From positions 248,001 through 312,000 of the forward strand of contig NZ_JADPQG010000005.1 in the NCBI RefSeq assembly GCF_015687175.1: a DNA stretch of 64,000 nt. Reading direction: 5' to 3'. This DNA comes from Reinekea sp. G2M2-21 (lineage in GTDB: Bacteria; Pseudomonadota; Gammaproteobacteria; Pseudomonadales; Natronospirillaceae). Under the pieces are notes generated by a model, which saw nothing but the letters and a program-made list of their open reading frames with translations, was not told the origin of the DNA and made no database searches. Position 1 is the stretch's first letter. Each line of letters begins with the position of its first letter. Below are positions 25,886 to 37,679 of this stretch, piece by piece. Position numbers and translations under genes: made by a program.

Positions 25886-27016
25886 TTGAGTACGCCTGCC
25901 ATACTCGCGCTTGAAGACGGAAGTATTTTTAAAGGAATCGGCATTGGTGCCGTTGGTGAATCTATTGGTGAGGTGGTTTTCAATACCGCCATGACCGGCT
26001 ATCAGGAAATTCTGACTGATCCATCATACGCCCGCCAGATTGTCACTTTAACCTACCCGCACATCGGCAATACCGGTGTCACCTCAGAAGACGAAGAATC
26101 CAGCCAAGTTTGGGCTGCCGGTTTAGTCATTCGCGATTTACCTTTGCTGCACAGTAATTTTCGCAGCGAGCAATCACTTCAGGAATATCTTGTTGAGCGG
26201 AATGTTGTTGCGATTGCAGACATAGACACTCGCCGGTTAACCCGCATTTTGCGAGAAAAAGGCGCCCAAAACGGTTGTGTGATTGCGGGTGATAATATCG
26301 ACGAAGCACGCGCACTGGAACTGGCAAAAAGTTTTGCTGGTCTGAAAGATATGGACCTGGCGAAAGAAGTTTCGGTCAAAGAGCCCTACGAATGGACAGC
26401 CGGAAGTTGGCAGCTTGGGGTTGGGCACACTCAGCCCGATACGTCGGCGTTTCACGTTGTGGCGTATGACTTCGGTGTGAAGCGTAATATTTTGCGCATG
26501 TTGGCTGATCGTGGTTGTCGTTTAACTGTGGTCCCCGCTCAGACACCGGCGCAAGACGTTTTGGCTATGAGCCCTGACGGTGTGTTCTTGTCCAACGGCC
26601 CGGGCGACCCGGAACCTTGTGACTACGCGATCAACGCAATCCAGCAGATTCTGGAAACGGACATCCCGGTTTTTGGCATTTGTCTGGGTCACCAGCTGTT
26701 AGGTTTGGCCAGCGGTGCAAAAACCATGAAAATGAAGTTCGGTCATCATGGCGCCAACCATCCGGTTGAAACCATTGCCGAAAACACTGTGATGATTACC
26801 AGCCAAAACCACGGCTTCGCCATTGATGAAAGCACATTACCTGCGAATGTACGGATGACTCACCGGTCTTTGTTCGATAAGTCATTGCAGGGTATTGAGC
26901 GTACCGACAAATCAGCCTTTAGCTTCCAGGGGCACCCTGAGGCAAGCCCGGGACCGCACGATTGTGCGCCGCTGTTTGACCGGTTTATTGAGAATATGAA
27001 GGCTCGAAAGCAGTAA
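25886..27016 (+). CDS. carA: Carbamoyl-phosphate synthase small subunit
   Basis: This 376-residue glutaminase subunit supplies ammonia to CarB for carbamoyl phosphate, the shared precursor of arginine and pyrimidines. The N-terminal domain starts [20 protein letters not shown]. The class I amidotransferase domain shows [10 protein letters not shown], the nucleophile elbow [11 protein letters not shown] (Cys near 268) and the His-Glu pair in [10 protein letters not shown]. The start is TTG at 25886 with AGGGGAA upstream. carB follows after 86 bp. Confidence 0.97.
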   Translation: MSTPAILALEDGSIFKGIGIGAVGESIGEVVFNTAMTGYQEILTDPSYARQIVTLTYPHIGNTGVTSEDEESSQVWAAGLVIRDLPLLHSNFRSEQSLQEYLVERNVVAIADIDTRRLTRILREKGAQNGCVIAGDNIDEARALELAKSFAGLKDMDLAKEVSVKEPYEWTAGSWQLGVGHTQPDTSAFHVVAYDFGVKRNILRMLADRGCRLTVVPAQTPAQDVLAMSPDGVFLSNGPGDPEPCDYAINAIQQILETDIPVFGICLGHQLLGLASGAKTMKMKFGHHGANHPVETIAENTVMITSQNHGFAIDESTLPANVRMTHRSLFDKSLQGIERTDKSAFSFQGHPEASPGPHDCAPLFDRFIENMKARKQ

Positions 27017-27102
27017 GACGTGAGATGTAAGACTTGGCGGTTTTTGCCGCCACGCCATCTGAATAACTTTAACGTTTAACGAATTTCAATGTGTGAGAGA
27101 CC

Positions 27103-30315
<3,213 letters not shown>

Positions 30316-30351
30316 TCTTGTTCATAATAGGCAGCAACATTTAAACACTAC

Positions 30352-30374
30352 AAAGGGCGCATCGCGCCCTTTTT
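30352..30374 (+). terminator. Terminator between carB and greA
   Basis: A perfect 9-bp stem, AAAGGGCGC (30352-30360) and GCGCCCTTT (30364-30372), has a 3-nt ATC loop and a T-run. It ends 20 bp before the greA start, so greA is probably expressed by read-through or its own promoter. Confidence 0.85.
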
Positions 30375-30394
30375 GATTCGTAAAGGACAAAGCC

Positions 30395-30871
30395 ATGCAA
30401 CGCTACCCAATGACGGTTGAAGGTGAAATCGCTCTGCAAAATGAGCTTAAAGAACTGAAATCCATTAAACGCCCGGCGGTTATTGCTGCAATTGCAGAAG
30501 CCCGTGAGCACGGCGATTTAAAGGAAAATGCCGAGTATCACGCCGCCCGTGAACAGCAGGGGTTCATCGAAGGCCGGATTCAGGACATTGAAGCCAAATT
30601 GTCTGCCTCCCAAGTGATTAATGTTCATGACATTCCCAACACCGGCAAAGTGATTTTCGGTACCACGGTCACGTTGCTGAACACGGAAACAGACCAGGGT
30701 GTCACCTACAAAATCGTGGGTGACGATGAAGCCAATGTCAAAGTAAACAAGATATCCGTGAACTCCCCGATTGCCCGAGCGTTAATCGGTAAAGAAGAAG
30801 GCGATGTGGTTGTCGTACGCACACCCGGTGGGGAAGTGGAGTATGAAATCGAATTGGTTGAACATAAGTAA
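30395..30871 (+). CDS. greA: Transcription elongation factor GreA
   Basis: This 158-residue protein matches the family length exactly. The N-terminal coiled coil runs [20 protein letters not shown] to about residue 75, with the tip motif [20 protein letters not shown] whose acidic residues enter the RNA polymerase secondary channel. The C-terminal FKBP-like domain includes [20 protein letters not shown] and [14 protein letters not shown]. GreA rescues backtracked polymerase by stimulating RNA cleavage. Element B1 starts 11 bp after its stop codon. Confidence 0.98.
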   Translation: MQRYPMTVEGEIALQNELKELKSIKRPAVIAAIAEAREHGDLKENAEYHAAREQQGFIEGRIQDIEAKLSASQVINVHDIPNTGKVIFGTTVTLLNTETDQGVTYKIVGDDEANVKVNKISVNSPIARALIGKEEGDVVVVRTPGGEVEYEIELVEHK

Positions 30872-30881
30872 TCGTTGGACT

Positions 30882-31149
30882 CTAGTGTCCTGAGTCAGAA
30901 GTTCGTATCGTTTCAGAGCTCATGGGAAGCGCTAGTACAAGGCGCTCTTTGTAGAGAATATCGAGATCTTTTTAAGAAGAGCAACGCCGTAATAGTGCTT
31001 TCCATTCGCTCCCTTCGGGCGCGACATTCAAGCTCTCTAGCGTCGTTCTGTCTCTTGCCAGTAGAACAACCATTGACTGCGAGACACGCCTAGCTATAAA
31101 GCTTGAATGGCACGCTGAATTCATGCGAATTTCTGACTCAGGACACTTG
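30882..31149 (+). mobile_element. Miniature inverted-repeat element B1 (260 bp)
   Basis: The element proper is 30886-31145. Its 20-bp ends, TGTCCTGAGTCAGAAGTTCG and CGAATTTCTGACTCAGGACA, are inverted repeats with 19 of 20 matches. The left flank is CTAG (30882-30885) and the right flank CTTG, a one-base departure from a duplication. It is non-coding. An inverted copy lies at 46438-46697 and a partial one at 53062-53158. It sits directly behind greA. Confidence 0.87.
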
Positions 31150-31179
31150 CCCAGTCTGCGTCGAACTGACGCACTGGGC
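31149..31179. repeat. Long hairpin beside element B1
   Basis: GCCCAG (31149-31154) pairs with CTGGGC (31174-31179), and TGCGTC (31157-31162) with GACGCA (31168-31173), with a TC bulge. There is no T-run. A degenerate relative (CCCAGTCTGCG) lies near 53473, also close to elements A and B, so this may be part of a further dispersed repeat. Bases 31180-31340 hold nothing else I can name. Confidence 0.45.
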
Positions 31180-31340
31180 ATCCTCTTGCATGTTCACTGT
31201 AGCGCTGCTGCTTATTCGAAATTCGTCCTTGCCCCAAAACGTCATTTCTGTGCAGCGCTGTACTGACAATCTGCGTTTTACTAACTTTTTTTCTAAATCA
31301 CATCTGACGCCGGCATGCCTTGCCACTCACCTCTCACCTC

Positions 31341-31871
31341 TCATTCCACCACGCGCATCGTCAGTACGACTTCACCCACCTTAAAGCCCCATTTGGTCAT
31401 TTCAGTGACATTCACGATGCTGTTCTCACTGACCTGAAACAGCCAGTCATCCATAGAAATTGCGATTGTTTTACCACTGGCCAGTGGCACGTCCAATTGG
31501 TACTGCATGCGAATGGCGTTTCCGGCGTGTTCCATGTTGGCGTTGCCAAGGACGTCACCGGCGGTTCCGCTATAGCGATTGTCGGCGGTTTTGGTGAATT
31601 CCCAGATTCGGGTCTGTTGTTCGCCGTCACTCCACTGGAACGACTCATCCAGTTTGCCGCCGTTCTTATCCCAGGTGGCGATGATGTCAGCCGTAAAATA
31701 ACGGGTGACCTTGCCTTTTCGGTCCCTTACGAAACCTTCTGCGACCAGTTTGTTGTTGAAGAAGCGTTCTGGGTCGAACTGGATAGGGGTGTTTTGGTAG
31801 TCGATAACGGATACCGAGCTGCACGCGGTCAGTGTGACCAGTGACGTTACCCACAATATAAAGCGTTTCAT
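31341..31871 (-). CDS. DUF3833-family lipoprotein
   Basis: This is a 176-residue protein from the ATG at 31871 (an in-frame ATG at 31910 adds 13 unlikely residues). The signal peptide FILWVTSLVTLTACSS carries the lipobox LTAC. The mature part shows the DUF3833 pattern as I recall it: FFNNKLVAEGFVRDRKGKVT, then FTADIIATWDKNGGKLDESF, AGNAIRMQYQLDVP and WGFKVGEVVLTMR near the C-terminus. Probably outer-membrane attached and of unknown function. Confidence 0.83.
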   Translation of the reverse strand: MKRFILWVTSLVTLTACSSVSVIDYQNTPIQFDPERFFNNKLVAEGFVRDRKGKVTRYFTADIIATWDKNGGKLDESFQWSDGEQQTRIWEFTKTADNRYSGTAGDVLGNANMEHAGNAIRMQYQLDVPLASGKTIAISMDDWLFQVSENSIVNVTEMTKWGFKVGEVVLTMRVVE

Positions 31872-31972
31872 GTACTGAAGCTCCTTGGCAATGTCTTCTG
31901 TATACGACATTCGGTCATGGATTGGATGAATGGTCGGATTTGACTGAATGTGCGTATCTAAGGTTCTTTTTC

Positions 31973-32242
31973 CTAGGGCAACTCTGATTAATTCGAATCA
32001 CCTCAGTCCTTCCAGATCGAAGAATGAGCGAGGCGTGTGTTGCAGGGAATGGCGAGTCCTTTTCAAAACACACAACAATGCTCAGTCGTCGATCTGAAAG
32101 ACCCGGAGGGCGGGGCTGAAATGGCAAATTTCGTTGTTAAGTCCTTTGCCAAGATAATGAATATTGCCTGCAGAACTTGCCTCGAACTTTGCGCATTTCT
32201 TCACCCGCTGAGGTAGATAGCAATTATTCAGAGTTGCCCTAG
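31973..32242 (+). mobile_element. Miniature inverted-repeat element A2 (262 bp) with CTAG duplication
   Basis: The element proper is 31977-32238, exactly the length and orientation of A1 and nearly identical in sequence. CTAG lies on both sides (31973-31976 and 32239-32242). It ends 29 bp before the SDR start codon, so it occupies or replaces that gene's promoter region. Confidence 0.92.
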
Positions 32243-32270
32243 TACACGGCAAATCACAGGAACGGAACAG

Positions 32271-33011
32271 ATGATAAAGACAGTCCCCGAAACAGACGAA
32301 ATTGCACTGATTATCGGTGCCAGCAGTAAAATTGCTCAGGCCATCATCGGTCAGGTTAGCCAGCGCGAGGGTAAACACGTTATCGCTGTTAGCCGTTCTG
32401 TCGAGGCGGCGATTTCAGCGGCAAATGTCACCTGGCTGCCATGCGATTATTCAGAACAGGGTATCGCGGAGGTTTGTCAGCATTTGGCACCCGTGGTGCA
32501 GAAGCTGACTCGCGTGGTTATTTGTAATGGCATGCTGCACAGCGACACGACCTTTCCGGAAAAACAGCTCCGAGAGTTTGATCGGGAAAAATGGTTGGAA
32601 AGCATGGAAACCAATGCGCTGTTGCCTATGTTGTGGGTGCAGGCCATTGCTCAAATTCTGGATGTGCACCAAAGGAATCAGATCGTCGTTTTCAGCGCTC
32701 GGGTTGGCAGTATCACTGATAACCGGTTGGGCGGTTGGTACAGCTATCGTGCCTCTAAGGCAGCGTTAAACATGCTGATTAAAACAGCGTCGATCGAAAT
32801 GAAGCGAACGCACCCTAATGTATCGTTGTTGCTGTTTCATCCGGGAACAACCGACACTCCAATGTCGAAACCTTTTCAGCAACGCGTCCCAAAAGGCAAA
32901 TTGTTCTCTGCGGACTTTGTTGCCAGACAACTGCTCGACTTATTGGATCGAAGAACGGAGCCCATGCCATTGGAATTTCTGGATTGGGCTGGTGAAACAA
33001 TCGAGTTTTAG
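32271..33011 (+). CDS. Short-chain dehydrogenase/reductase
   Basis: This 246-residue protein has a Rossmann fold. The nucleotide-binding loop reads IIGASSKIAQAI, in which the usual second and third glycines are replaced. The catalytic motif is Y-x3-K in WYSYRASKAALNM, with the Ser in VVFSARVGS about a dozen residues earlier. Layout resembles the C-factor/CsgA-like SDR group. It likely reduces or oxidises a small carbonyl or alcohol with NAD(P). The substrate is unknown. Element A2 lies just upstream. Confidence 0.86.
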   Translation: MIKTVPETDEIALIIGASSKIAQAIIGQVSQREGKHVIAVSRSVEAAISAANVTWLPCDYSEQGIAEVCQHLAPVVQKLTRVVICNGMLHSDTTFPEKQLREFDREKWLESMETNALLPMLWVQAIAQILDVHQRNQIVVFSARVGSITDNRLGGWYSYRASKAALNMLIKTASIEMKRTHPNVSLLLFHPGTTDTPMSKPFQQRVPKGKLFSADFVARQLLDLLDRRTEPMPLEFLDWAGETIEF

Positions 33012-33028
33012 AGGACCGATATAATGGG

Positions 33029-33349
33029 TTACGGCAGTTCGTCACCGTACTTTTTCTTGGCGTGTTCAATGGCGTCAACAAAACCAATCTCACTGCTTTC
33101 GGTCACTTCTTTGAAAACGGTTTTTAAGTCGCGACCCGACGAAAAACCGCTGTCGAGCATCATGGTGCGCAAGAAACTTTCGTAGTCACGACCTTCGTGA
33201 AAATATCCCCCGGTTGCCAGAACATAGCGGGCGACAAAATGTTCACAGTCGCGGCATTGCACGTACACCCGTTGCGCATCATCACGCGCCAGAATATTGC
33301 GCAGGTTGCGTGAATTGCAGTTTTGGCACTTTTGAATATATACGTCCAT
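33029..33349 (-). CDS. Zinc-ribbon conserved hypothetical protein
   Basis: This 106-residue protein has an N-terminal zinc ribbon made of CQNCNSRNL and VQCRDCEHFVARYVL, that is two CxxC knuckles about 20 residues apart. The rest (EGRDYESFLRTMMLDSGFSS, then a charged helical tail ending KKYGDELP) has no domain I can name. A nucleic-acid or protein-binding role is possible but unproven. It is convergent with the SDR gene and shares direction with the DASS transporter gene upstream. Confidence 0.75.
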   Translation of the reverse strand: MDVYIQKCQNCNSRNLRNILARDDAQRVYVQCRDCEHFVARYVLATGGYFHEGRDYESFLRTMMLDSGFSSGRDLKTVFKEVTESSEIGFVDAIEHAKKKYGDELP

Positions 33350-33369
33350 AGTCGCCTCTTATTGTTGTG

Positions 33370-34749
33370 TTAAATAATTGCGAACCAGTACAACGGTCCG
33401 AAGGTAAAGGCGGTAACTACGCCTAAGAACACCATTAATAAGCCCATTGGGGCTAAATCTCTGACTTTTATGACCCCCGAACTGAAGGCAATGGCGTTCG
33501 GTGGAGTGGACACCGGCAGGACCATGGCTGTTGAGCAGTTCAGAGTGATGGCAAGCACCAATACTAGTAGTTGCGCAGGCGGCAAACTTAACGACACCAC
33601 CAGAGGAATTAACAAACCGGCCGTCGCTGTGTTACTCATGACAGTGCCTAAAATGGCAGTCACGAAAATCAGCACCACCACCAAGAACTGATAACTGCCG
33701 GCTAACGGCAAGGCACTAACAATGACCGACCCCAGGTCGGTAATATCGATCGCAACCCCCAGGGCAATACCGCCGGCAACCATAAACAACACGTCCCAGG
33801 GCAGCGAGCGAAAGTCATTTTGATCCAACAGGCCAAGCCAGAAAGAGGCAATAATTGGAAACAGAGCAACAGTGCCCGTTTTCAATCCGAATTGACCGCC
33901 GATCAGCCAGCCCAAGACTGTTAGTGCAAAGATTCCCACACTGATCCACTGACGTGGCGTAAAAGGTTGCTCGTCCTTTTCCGGAACCTGCAGTACATCG
34001 CTGCCTGCTGGGTACTTCTTCAGTAAGGCAAACCATAAGACGAACAGCGCAAACAGTAAGAACGGAATCGTTAACGCCATCCATTCCAGAAAGCTTACTT
34101 CAATGCCTTTGCCGGCCAAATAGCTCATGGCAATCGCATTCGGTGGTGTTCCGATTGGTGTCCCGATGCCCCCCAAGTTGCACGCCAATGGAATCGCTAA
34201 CACAAGGCCAACCCGAAATGGTGAGTCGGGTCGCAACCGTTTAAGCAGTGGCAGTACCAGTGTCAGCATCATGGCCGTGGTCGCGGTGTTGCTCATCCAC
34301 ATCGATAAAAAGGCACAGGCGCCGATGATTCCCAACAGTGTGGTCGATGGTTTGCCTTTGGTGACTTTTAAAATCCAATGGGCGAAGCGGGCGTCTAGTG
34401 AAGCCTTCTGCATAATGCTTGACAGCACGAAACCACCCATAAACAATAAAATGATATTGGAAAAGAATGGGGCAAAAAATAATGCCTCACTAGGTGCGCT
34501 GCCCAACGCCGTAACCGCTGGCGTCAGCCAGATTAATTCCAGCGCCAGAATAATAAAGCTCACAATAAACAGCGGGAGCCACTCACTCGCCCAAAGTAGT
34601 GCGGCCAGGCACAGAATCAAAACCGTTTTTAACTGCGCGTCGTTTAACGGCAGATTATCCACAAAAGACATGGAGGGGATGAGTAACGCAACGATCAGGG
34701 CGAGTGCCGCCCAGAATTTGGTTTTGTGATTGTTAAGGCTGGAAAGCAT
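33370..34749 (-). CDS. DASS-family (SLC13) sodium:dicarboxylate symporter
   Basis: This is a 459-residue membrane protein from the ATG at 34749; a TTG at 34800 is less likely. It has about 11 hydrophobic segments and the two inverted SNT/TP motifs of the family: MSNTATTAMM with GTPIGTPPNAIAM, and MSNTATAGLL with STPPNAIAFSSG, which form the sodium and carboxylate sites. It imports dicarboxylates such as succinate or related anions. It lacks TrkA-C domains seen in longer relatives. Confidence 0.92.
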   Translation of the reverse strand: MLSSLNNHKTKFWAALALIVALLIPSMSFVDNLPLNDAQLKTVLILCLAALLWASEWLPLFIVSFIILALELIWLTPAVTALGSAPSEALFFAPFFSNIILLFMGGFVLSSIMQKASLDARFAHWILKVTKGKPSTTLLGIIGACAFLSMWMSNTATTAMMLTLVLPLLKRLRPDSPFRVGLVLAIPLACNLGGIGTPIGTPPNAIAMSYLAGKGIEVSFLEWMALTIPFLLFALFVLWFALLKKYPAGSDVLQVPEKDEQPFTPRQWISVGIFALTVLGWLIGGQFGLKTGTVALFPIIASFWLGLLDQNDFRSLPWDVLFMVAGGIALGVAIDITDLGSVIVSALPLAGSYQFLVVVLIFVTAILGTVMSNTATAGLLIPLVVSLSLPPAQLLVLVLAITLNCSTAMVLPVSTPPNAIAFSSGVIKVRDLAPMGLLMVFLGVVTAFTFGPLYWFAII

Positions 34750-34788
34750 GAGCAACGGCTGTCGGTGAGAATGAGTGCAGAGAATTTT

Positions 34789-34812
34789 AGGTGATTTCAA
34801 GGAGAATCACCT
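34789..34812. promoter_or_regulatory. Perfect inverted repeat upstream of the DASS gene
   Basis: AGGTGATT (34789-34796) and AATCACCT (34805-34812) form a perfect 8-bp dyad with an 8-bp spacer, 40 bp upstream of the DASS start. It could be an operator; the regulator is unknown. Confidence 0.5.
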
Positions 34813-34858
34813 AATGCAAATCAATAAATGTCTTGTGCCCACCGCTTTAAACTAACGT

Positions 34859-36082
34859 TCAACCTTTGGTGCTGCCTTCGGCCAGTCCGGAAATCAGATG
34901 TTTGCGAATAAACAGAAATAGAATTAGCACAGGTACAAACGAAACCAATAACATGGCTGCCCGCAAAGATGGCGGGTTCGAATAAAAACTGCTCTCCATC
35001 ATAAAGCCAGCAAAAGTCATGTTGTCGAAGGTTAGCATTCGGTTGCTGATATTGAATTCGCTGTAGAAAAACACAAAGCTAACCATGAAGGTTACGGCCA
35101 GAATGGGACGGCTTAATGGCAACAGAATATGCCACAGCGCCTGGAAGGGTGTAGCGCCATCGATAAACGCAGATTCCTCCATATCGGCGTCTACTTGCCG
35201 GAAGAATCCTAGCACTAGGAAAACACTCAGGGTTATACTGCCCAGGTAAATGATGAAAACCGATATGTGTGAGCTGCGGCCGAGCCAGTCCACTGACTCC
35301 CCGAGCCAATAAAACACGTTAGCGTAGGTGGTCAGCAACAGAAAGCTGGGAAACATCTGCGCGATGAGCACCAAACCGGTGACCTGCTTTTTAAAAGCGA
35401 TCTTCAGTCGCACCAGGGCATACGCCAACAGAACGCTCATGATCAGCACTGCTGCGGATGCACAGAGCGCCAATTTGATGGAGTTCCACATCACTCGGGA
35501 GGTCTCCGTGGTGAACGCCGGCGTGAACCAAAGGTATTCATAATAGACGCGGATACGGTCAATGTTGTCGTCGTACACAGGCATTTGCAGGTTGGCATAG
35601 ACAGGTTGATCTGGCCGGGCAGCCACATCGGTTTCTGAAGTTGAGACGTTGGATCCGATGTGTACGTTGAGTACAGCGCCACGCTGTTTTAAAGCGCTGC
35701 TGTTGGACAAACCTTCCGCAACCAGACGCAATGTCACCGGTGGGTAGTTCAGTACCCACGGTTCAACCGGCATAATGGTCAGTCGCCCATCTGGGGTAAT
35801 GGCCATGTTGAGCCCGTCTTCGATACCAATACTCTGAGTGTTGGTATCGCCCGGGCGAAAATAAACACTGTCCGAGCGCTTGCCGATGACCGGTATGCCG
35901 AAAAGCTGCCGCCATCCATCCCCTGAAAAGGTATCGACCGGCTCAGTTTGTGCAAAATCGTCCTGACCGGTCAGTGAATGCCGGACCAAGTAGCCGATGG
36001 GAAACAACATGAACATCACCAGCGTGATGATAAACAGCCGGGCAAGCCACAAGCGTATGGTTTGATGAGACAGTGCAATCAT
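34859..36082 (-). CDS. ABC sugar permease, MalG-like, with an enlarged periplasmic segment
   Basis: This is a 407-residue protein from the ATG at 36082, one base after the stop of the MalF-like gene. TM1 (LARLFIITLVMFMLFPIGYL) is followed by about 150 periplasmic residues with beta-rich sequence, then five helices and the coupling EAA motif ESAFIDGATPFQALWHILLP. The C-terminal half fits MalG of maltose/maltodextrin importers, but E. coli MalG has only 296 residues, so the insertion after TM1 is unusual. No ATPase or binding-protein gene is adjacent. Confidence 0.87.
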   Translation of the reverse strand: MIALSHQTIRLWLARLFIITLVMFMLFPIGYLVRHSLTGQDDFAQTEPVDTFSGDGWRQLFGIPVIGKRSDSVYFRPGDTNTQSIGIEDGLNMAITPDGRLTIMPVEPWVLNYPPVTLRLVAEGLSNSSALKQRGAVLNVHIGSNVSTSETDVAARPDQPVYANLQMPVYDDNIDRIRVYYEYLWFTPAFTTETSRVMWNSIKLALCASAAVLIMSVLLAYALVRLKIAFKKQVTGLVLIAQMFPSFLLLTTYANVFYWLGESVDWLGRSSHISVFIIYLGSITLSVFLVLGFFRQVDADMEESAFIDGATPFQALWHILLPLSRPILAVTFMVSFVFFYSEFNISNRMLTFDNMTFAGFMMESSFYSNPPSLRAAMLLVSFVPVLILFLFIRKHLISGLAEGSTKG

Positions 36083-36083
36083 A

Positions 36084-37679
36084 TTAATACTCCCGACCCG
36101 CTGGCTGCAGGCGAACCTTGCGTAAGTACAGCCAGGAAATGAGCGCCAGCAATACAAAGATTAACGTAAATAGGGTTGACGCCAGCGAGTACAAACCAAA
36201 GCCCGCGCCTCGGGTATAGGCGTTACCAAACGCCTGGCGATTGGCAAAGCTGACCAGTAAATCAACGTGACTGGCCAACGGAACAGAGCCGGGTATTTCC
36301 GGCGTGCCGAAGGTCAGCTGGTCCACCAAACTGAGGTCATTAAACGCGGTGGCAAAGGAAATAATCAGCACTGGTGCCAGAGGCAGGAATGCCAGAGGTA
36401 AGGTGATGCGCCGAAAGCTCTGGCGTACACCGGCACCTTCGAGTCGGGCAGCTTCGTAAAGTGACACTGGAATGGATTGAATAACACCCAGACAGAGAAT
36501 GAACATGAACGGCATAAACATCCAGAACTGAACAATCAAAAATTTCACGCGAGACAATACCGGGTTGAATTGCCAGTCCAGTTGAATACCAAACAGTTGG
36601 TCGATGACCGTAAACACCGGCCCGCCGGGTAGTAACTCCCCCCAGGGGGCCTGATTCGTCGTAAATATCCAGAAGAACGCGTTAATCACCGAAAAAGCAG
36701 GAAGTGCGTAGCAGGCAACGATAATGAATTTGTACCATTCACGTTCCCGAAGCGCTTGCCAATTCAGCAGCGATGCCAGAATCAGGGCAATAACAAAACT
36801 GCTGCATACAGTGAAAGCTGCGGCGAACACAGACCATCCCAGGACCATGGCGATGACTTTGATCTGGTCCAGGTCGGTCAGGATGTCCACAAAATTTGAC
36901 AGGTTGCTGGCTTTCAGAAACCCTGGCGACAATACCTGGCCGATTGCTTCTGGGTCTTCACTTTCGGTGACCAGAAACTGTCCGGTTTCGAAATTAGCCG
37001 TGACCACATTGCCGGTTTCGTTATCGTTGAACTGGGCGTGAGACACCTGAGTGAATCGTGGGCTGCTGGGCGCAAAAGATCGTAGTTTGTGTTTTGTCAA
37101 AACGTCACCGGCTGGACTCACCAAGGTCAGTTGGTCGAGCAGAGCGCGTTGGCCAACGGCGAACTTTCGGTCAAAGTGATCCGATGGGATCTCTTCTGTG
37201 ACTACCAGATCAAACGTGGTTGGCGCAGCCAGATCCAATGGCACCGGTTCGGTTGTCTGCAACCATAGATCATCTGCATTTAAAAACAGATAAGCTTGCT
37301 CCTGATCGATCCAGCCATTCACAGCAAACTCAGGTGCGTCATCGGCCACAAAGGTTTGCGCAGTCAAATAAGGGACGGCTCGCTGGTACGATAACTTATT
37401 GGACTCACTGAGGTTGGTGAACGACAGACTCACCACATACACGACGGGGACTACGATGATGACTACCAACGCAGTCATCGCCGGTACCACAAAACGATAG
37501 TTATAGAGTTTTGGGTGGAAATACACCACCGCAATAATGACCGCAATCAATAATGCAAGGCCAGACGCAAACGCCTCCTGCACGCCCCAAAAGAACAGGC
37601 CAACCAACAGCGTGGCAATCAACGCAAGGGTCACACTCAAGTAATAAACACCGCGTATAAACAGGGAACCGATTTTCAT
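36084..37679 (-). CDS. ABC sugar permease, MalF-like
   Basis: This is a 531-residue protein from the ATG at 37679, which has GAGG upstream and overlaps the esterase stop by four bases. Three N-terminal helices precede a large periplasmic domain (about 90-270) corresponding to the MalF P2 loop. Then come the remaining helices and the coupling motif LYEAARLEGAGVRQSFRRIT. It would pair with the MalG-like protein to import a maltodextrin-like or other oligosaccharide. The ATPase (MalK-type) and binding protein must be encoded elsewhere. Confidence 0.88.
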   Translation of the reverse strand: MKIGSLFIRGVYYLSVTLALIATLLVGLFFWGVQEAFASGLALLIAVIIAVVYFHPKLYNYRFVVPAMTALVVIIVVPVVYVVSLSFTNLSESNKLSYQRAVPYLTAQTFVADDAPEFAVNGWIDQEQAYLFLNADDLWLQTTEPVPLDLAAPTTFDLVVTEEIPSDHFDRKFAVGQRALLDQLTLVSPAGDVLTKHKLRSFAPSSPRFTQVSHAQFNDNETGNVVTANFETGQFLVTESEDPEAIGQVLSPGFLKASNLSNFVDILTDLDQIKVIAMVLGWSVFAAAFTVCSSFVIALILASLLNWQALREREWYKFIIVACYALPAFSVINAFFWIFTTNQAPWGELLPGGPVFTVIDQLFGIQLDWQFNPVLSRVKFLIVQFWMFMPFMFILCLGVIQSIPVSLYEAARLEGAGVRQSFRRITLPLAFLPLAPVLIISFATAFNDLSLVDQLTFGTPEIPGSVPLASHVDLLVSFANRQAFGNAYTRGAGFGLYSLASTLFTLIFVLLALISWLYLRKVRLQPAGREY

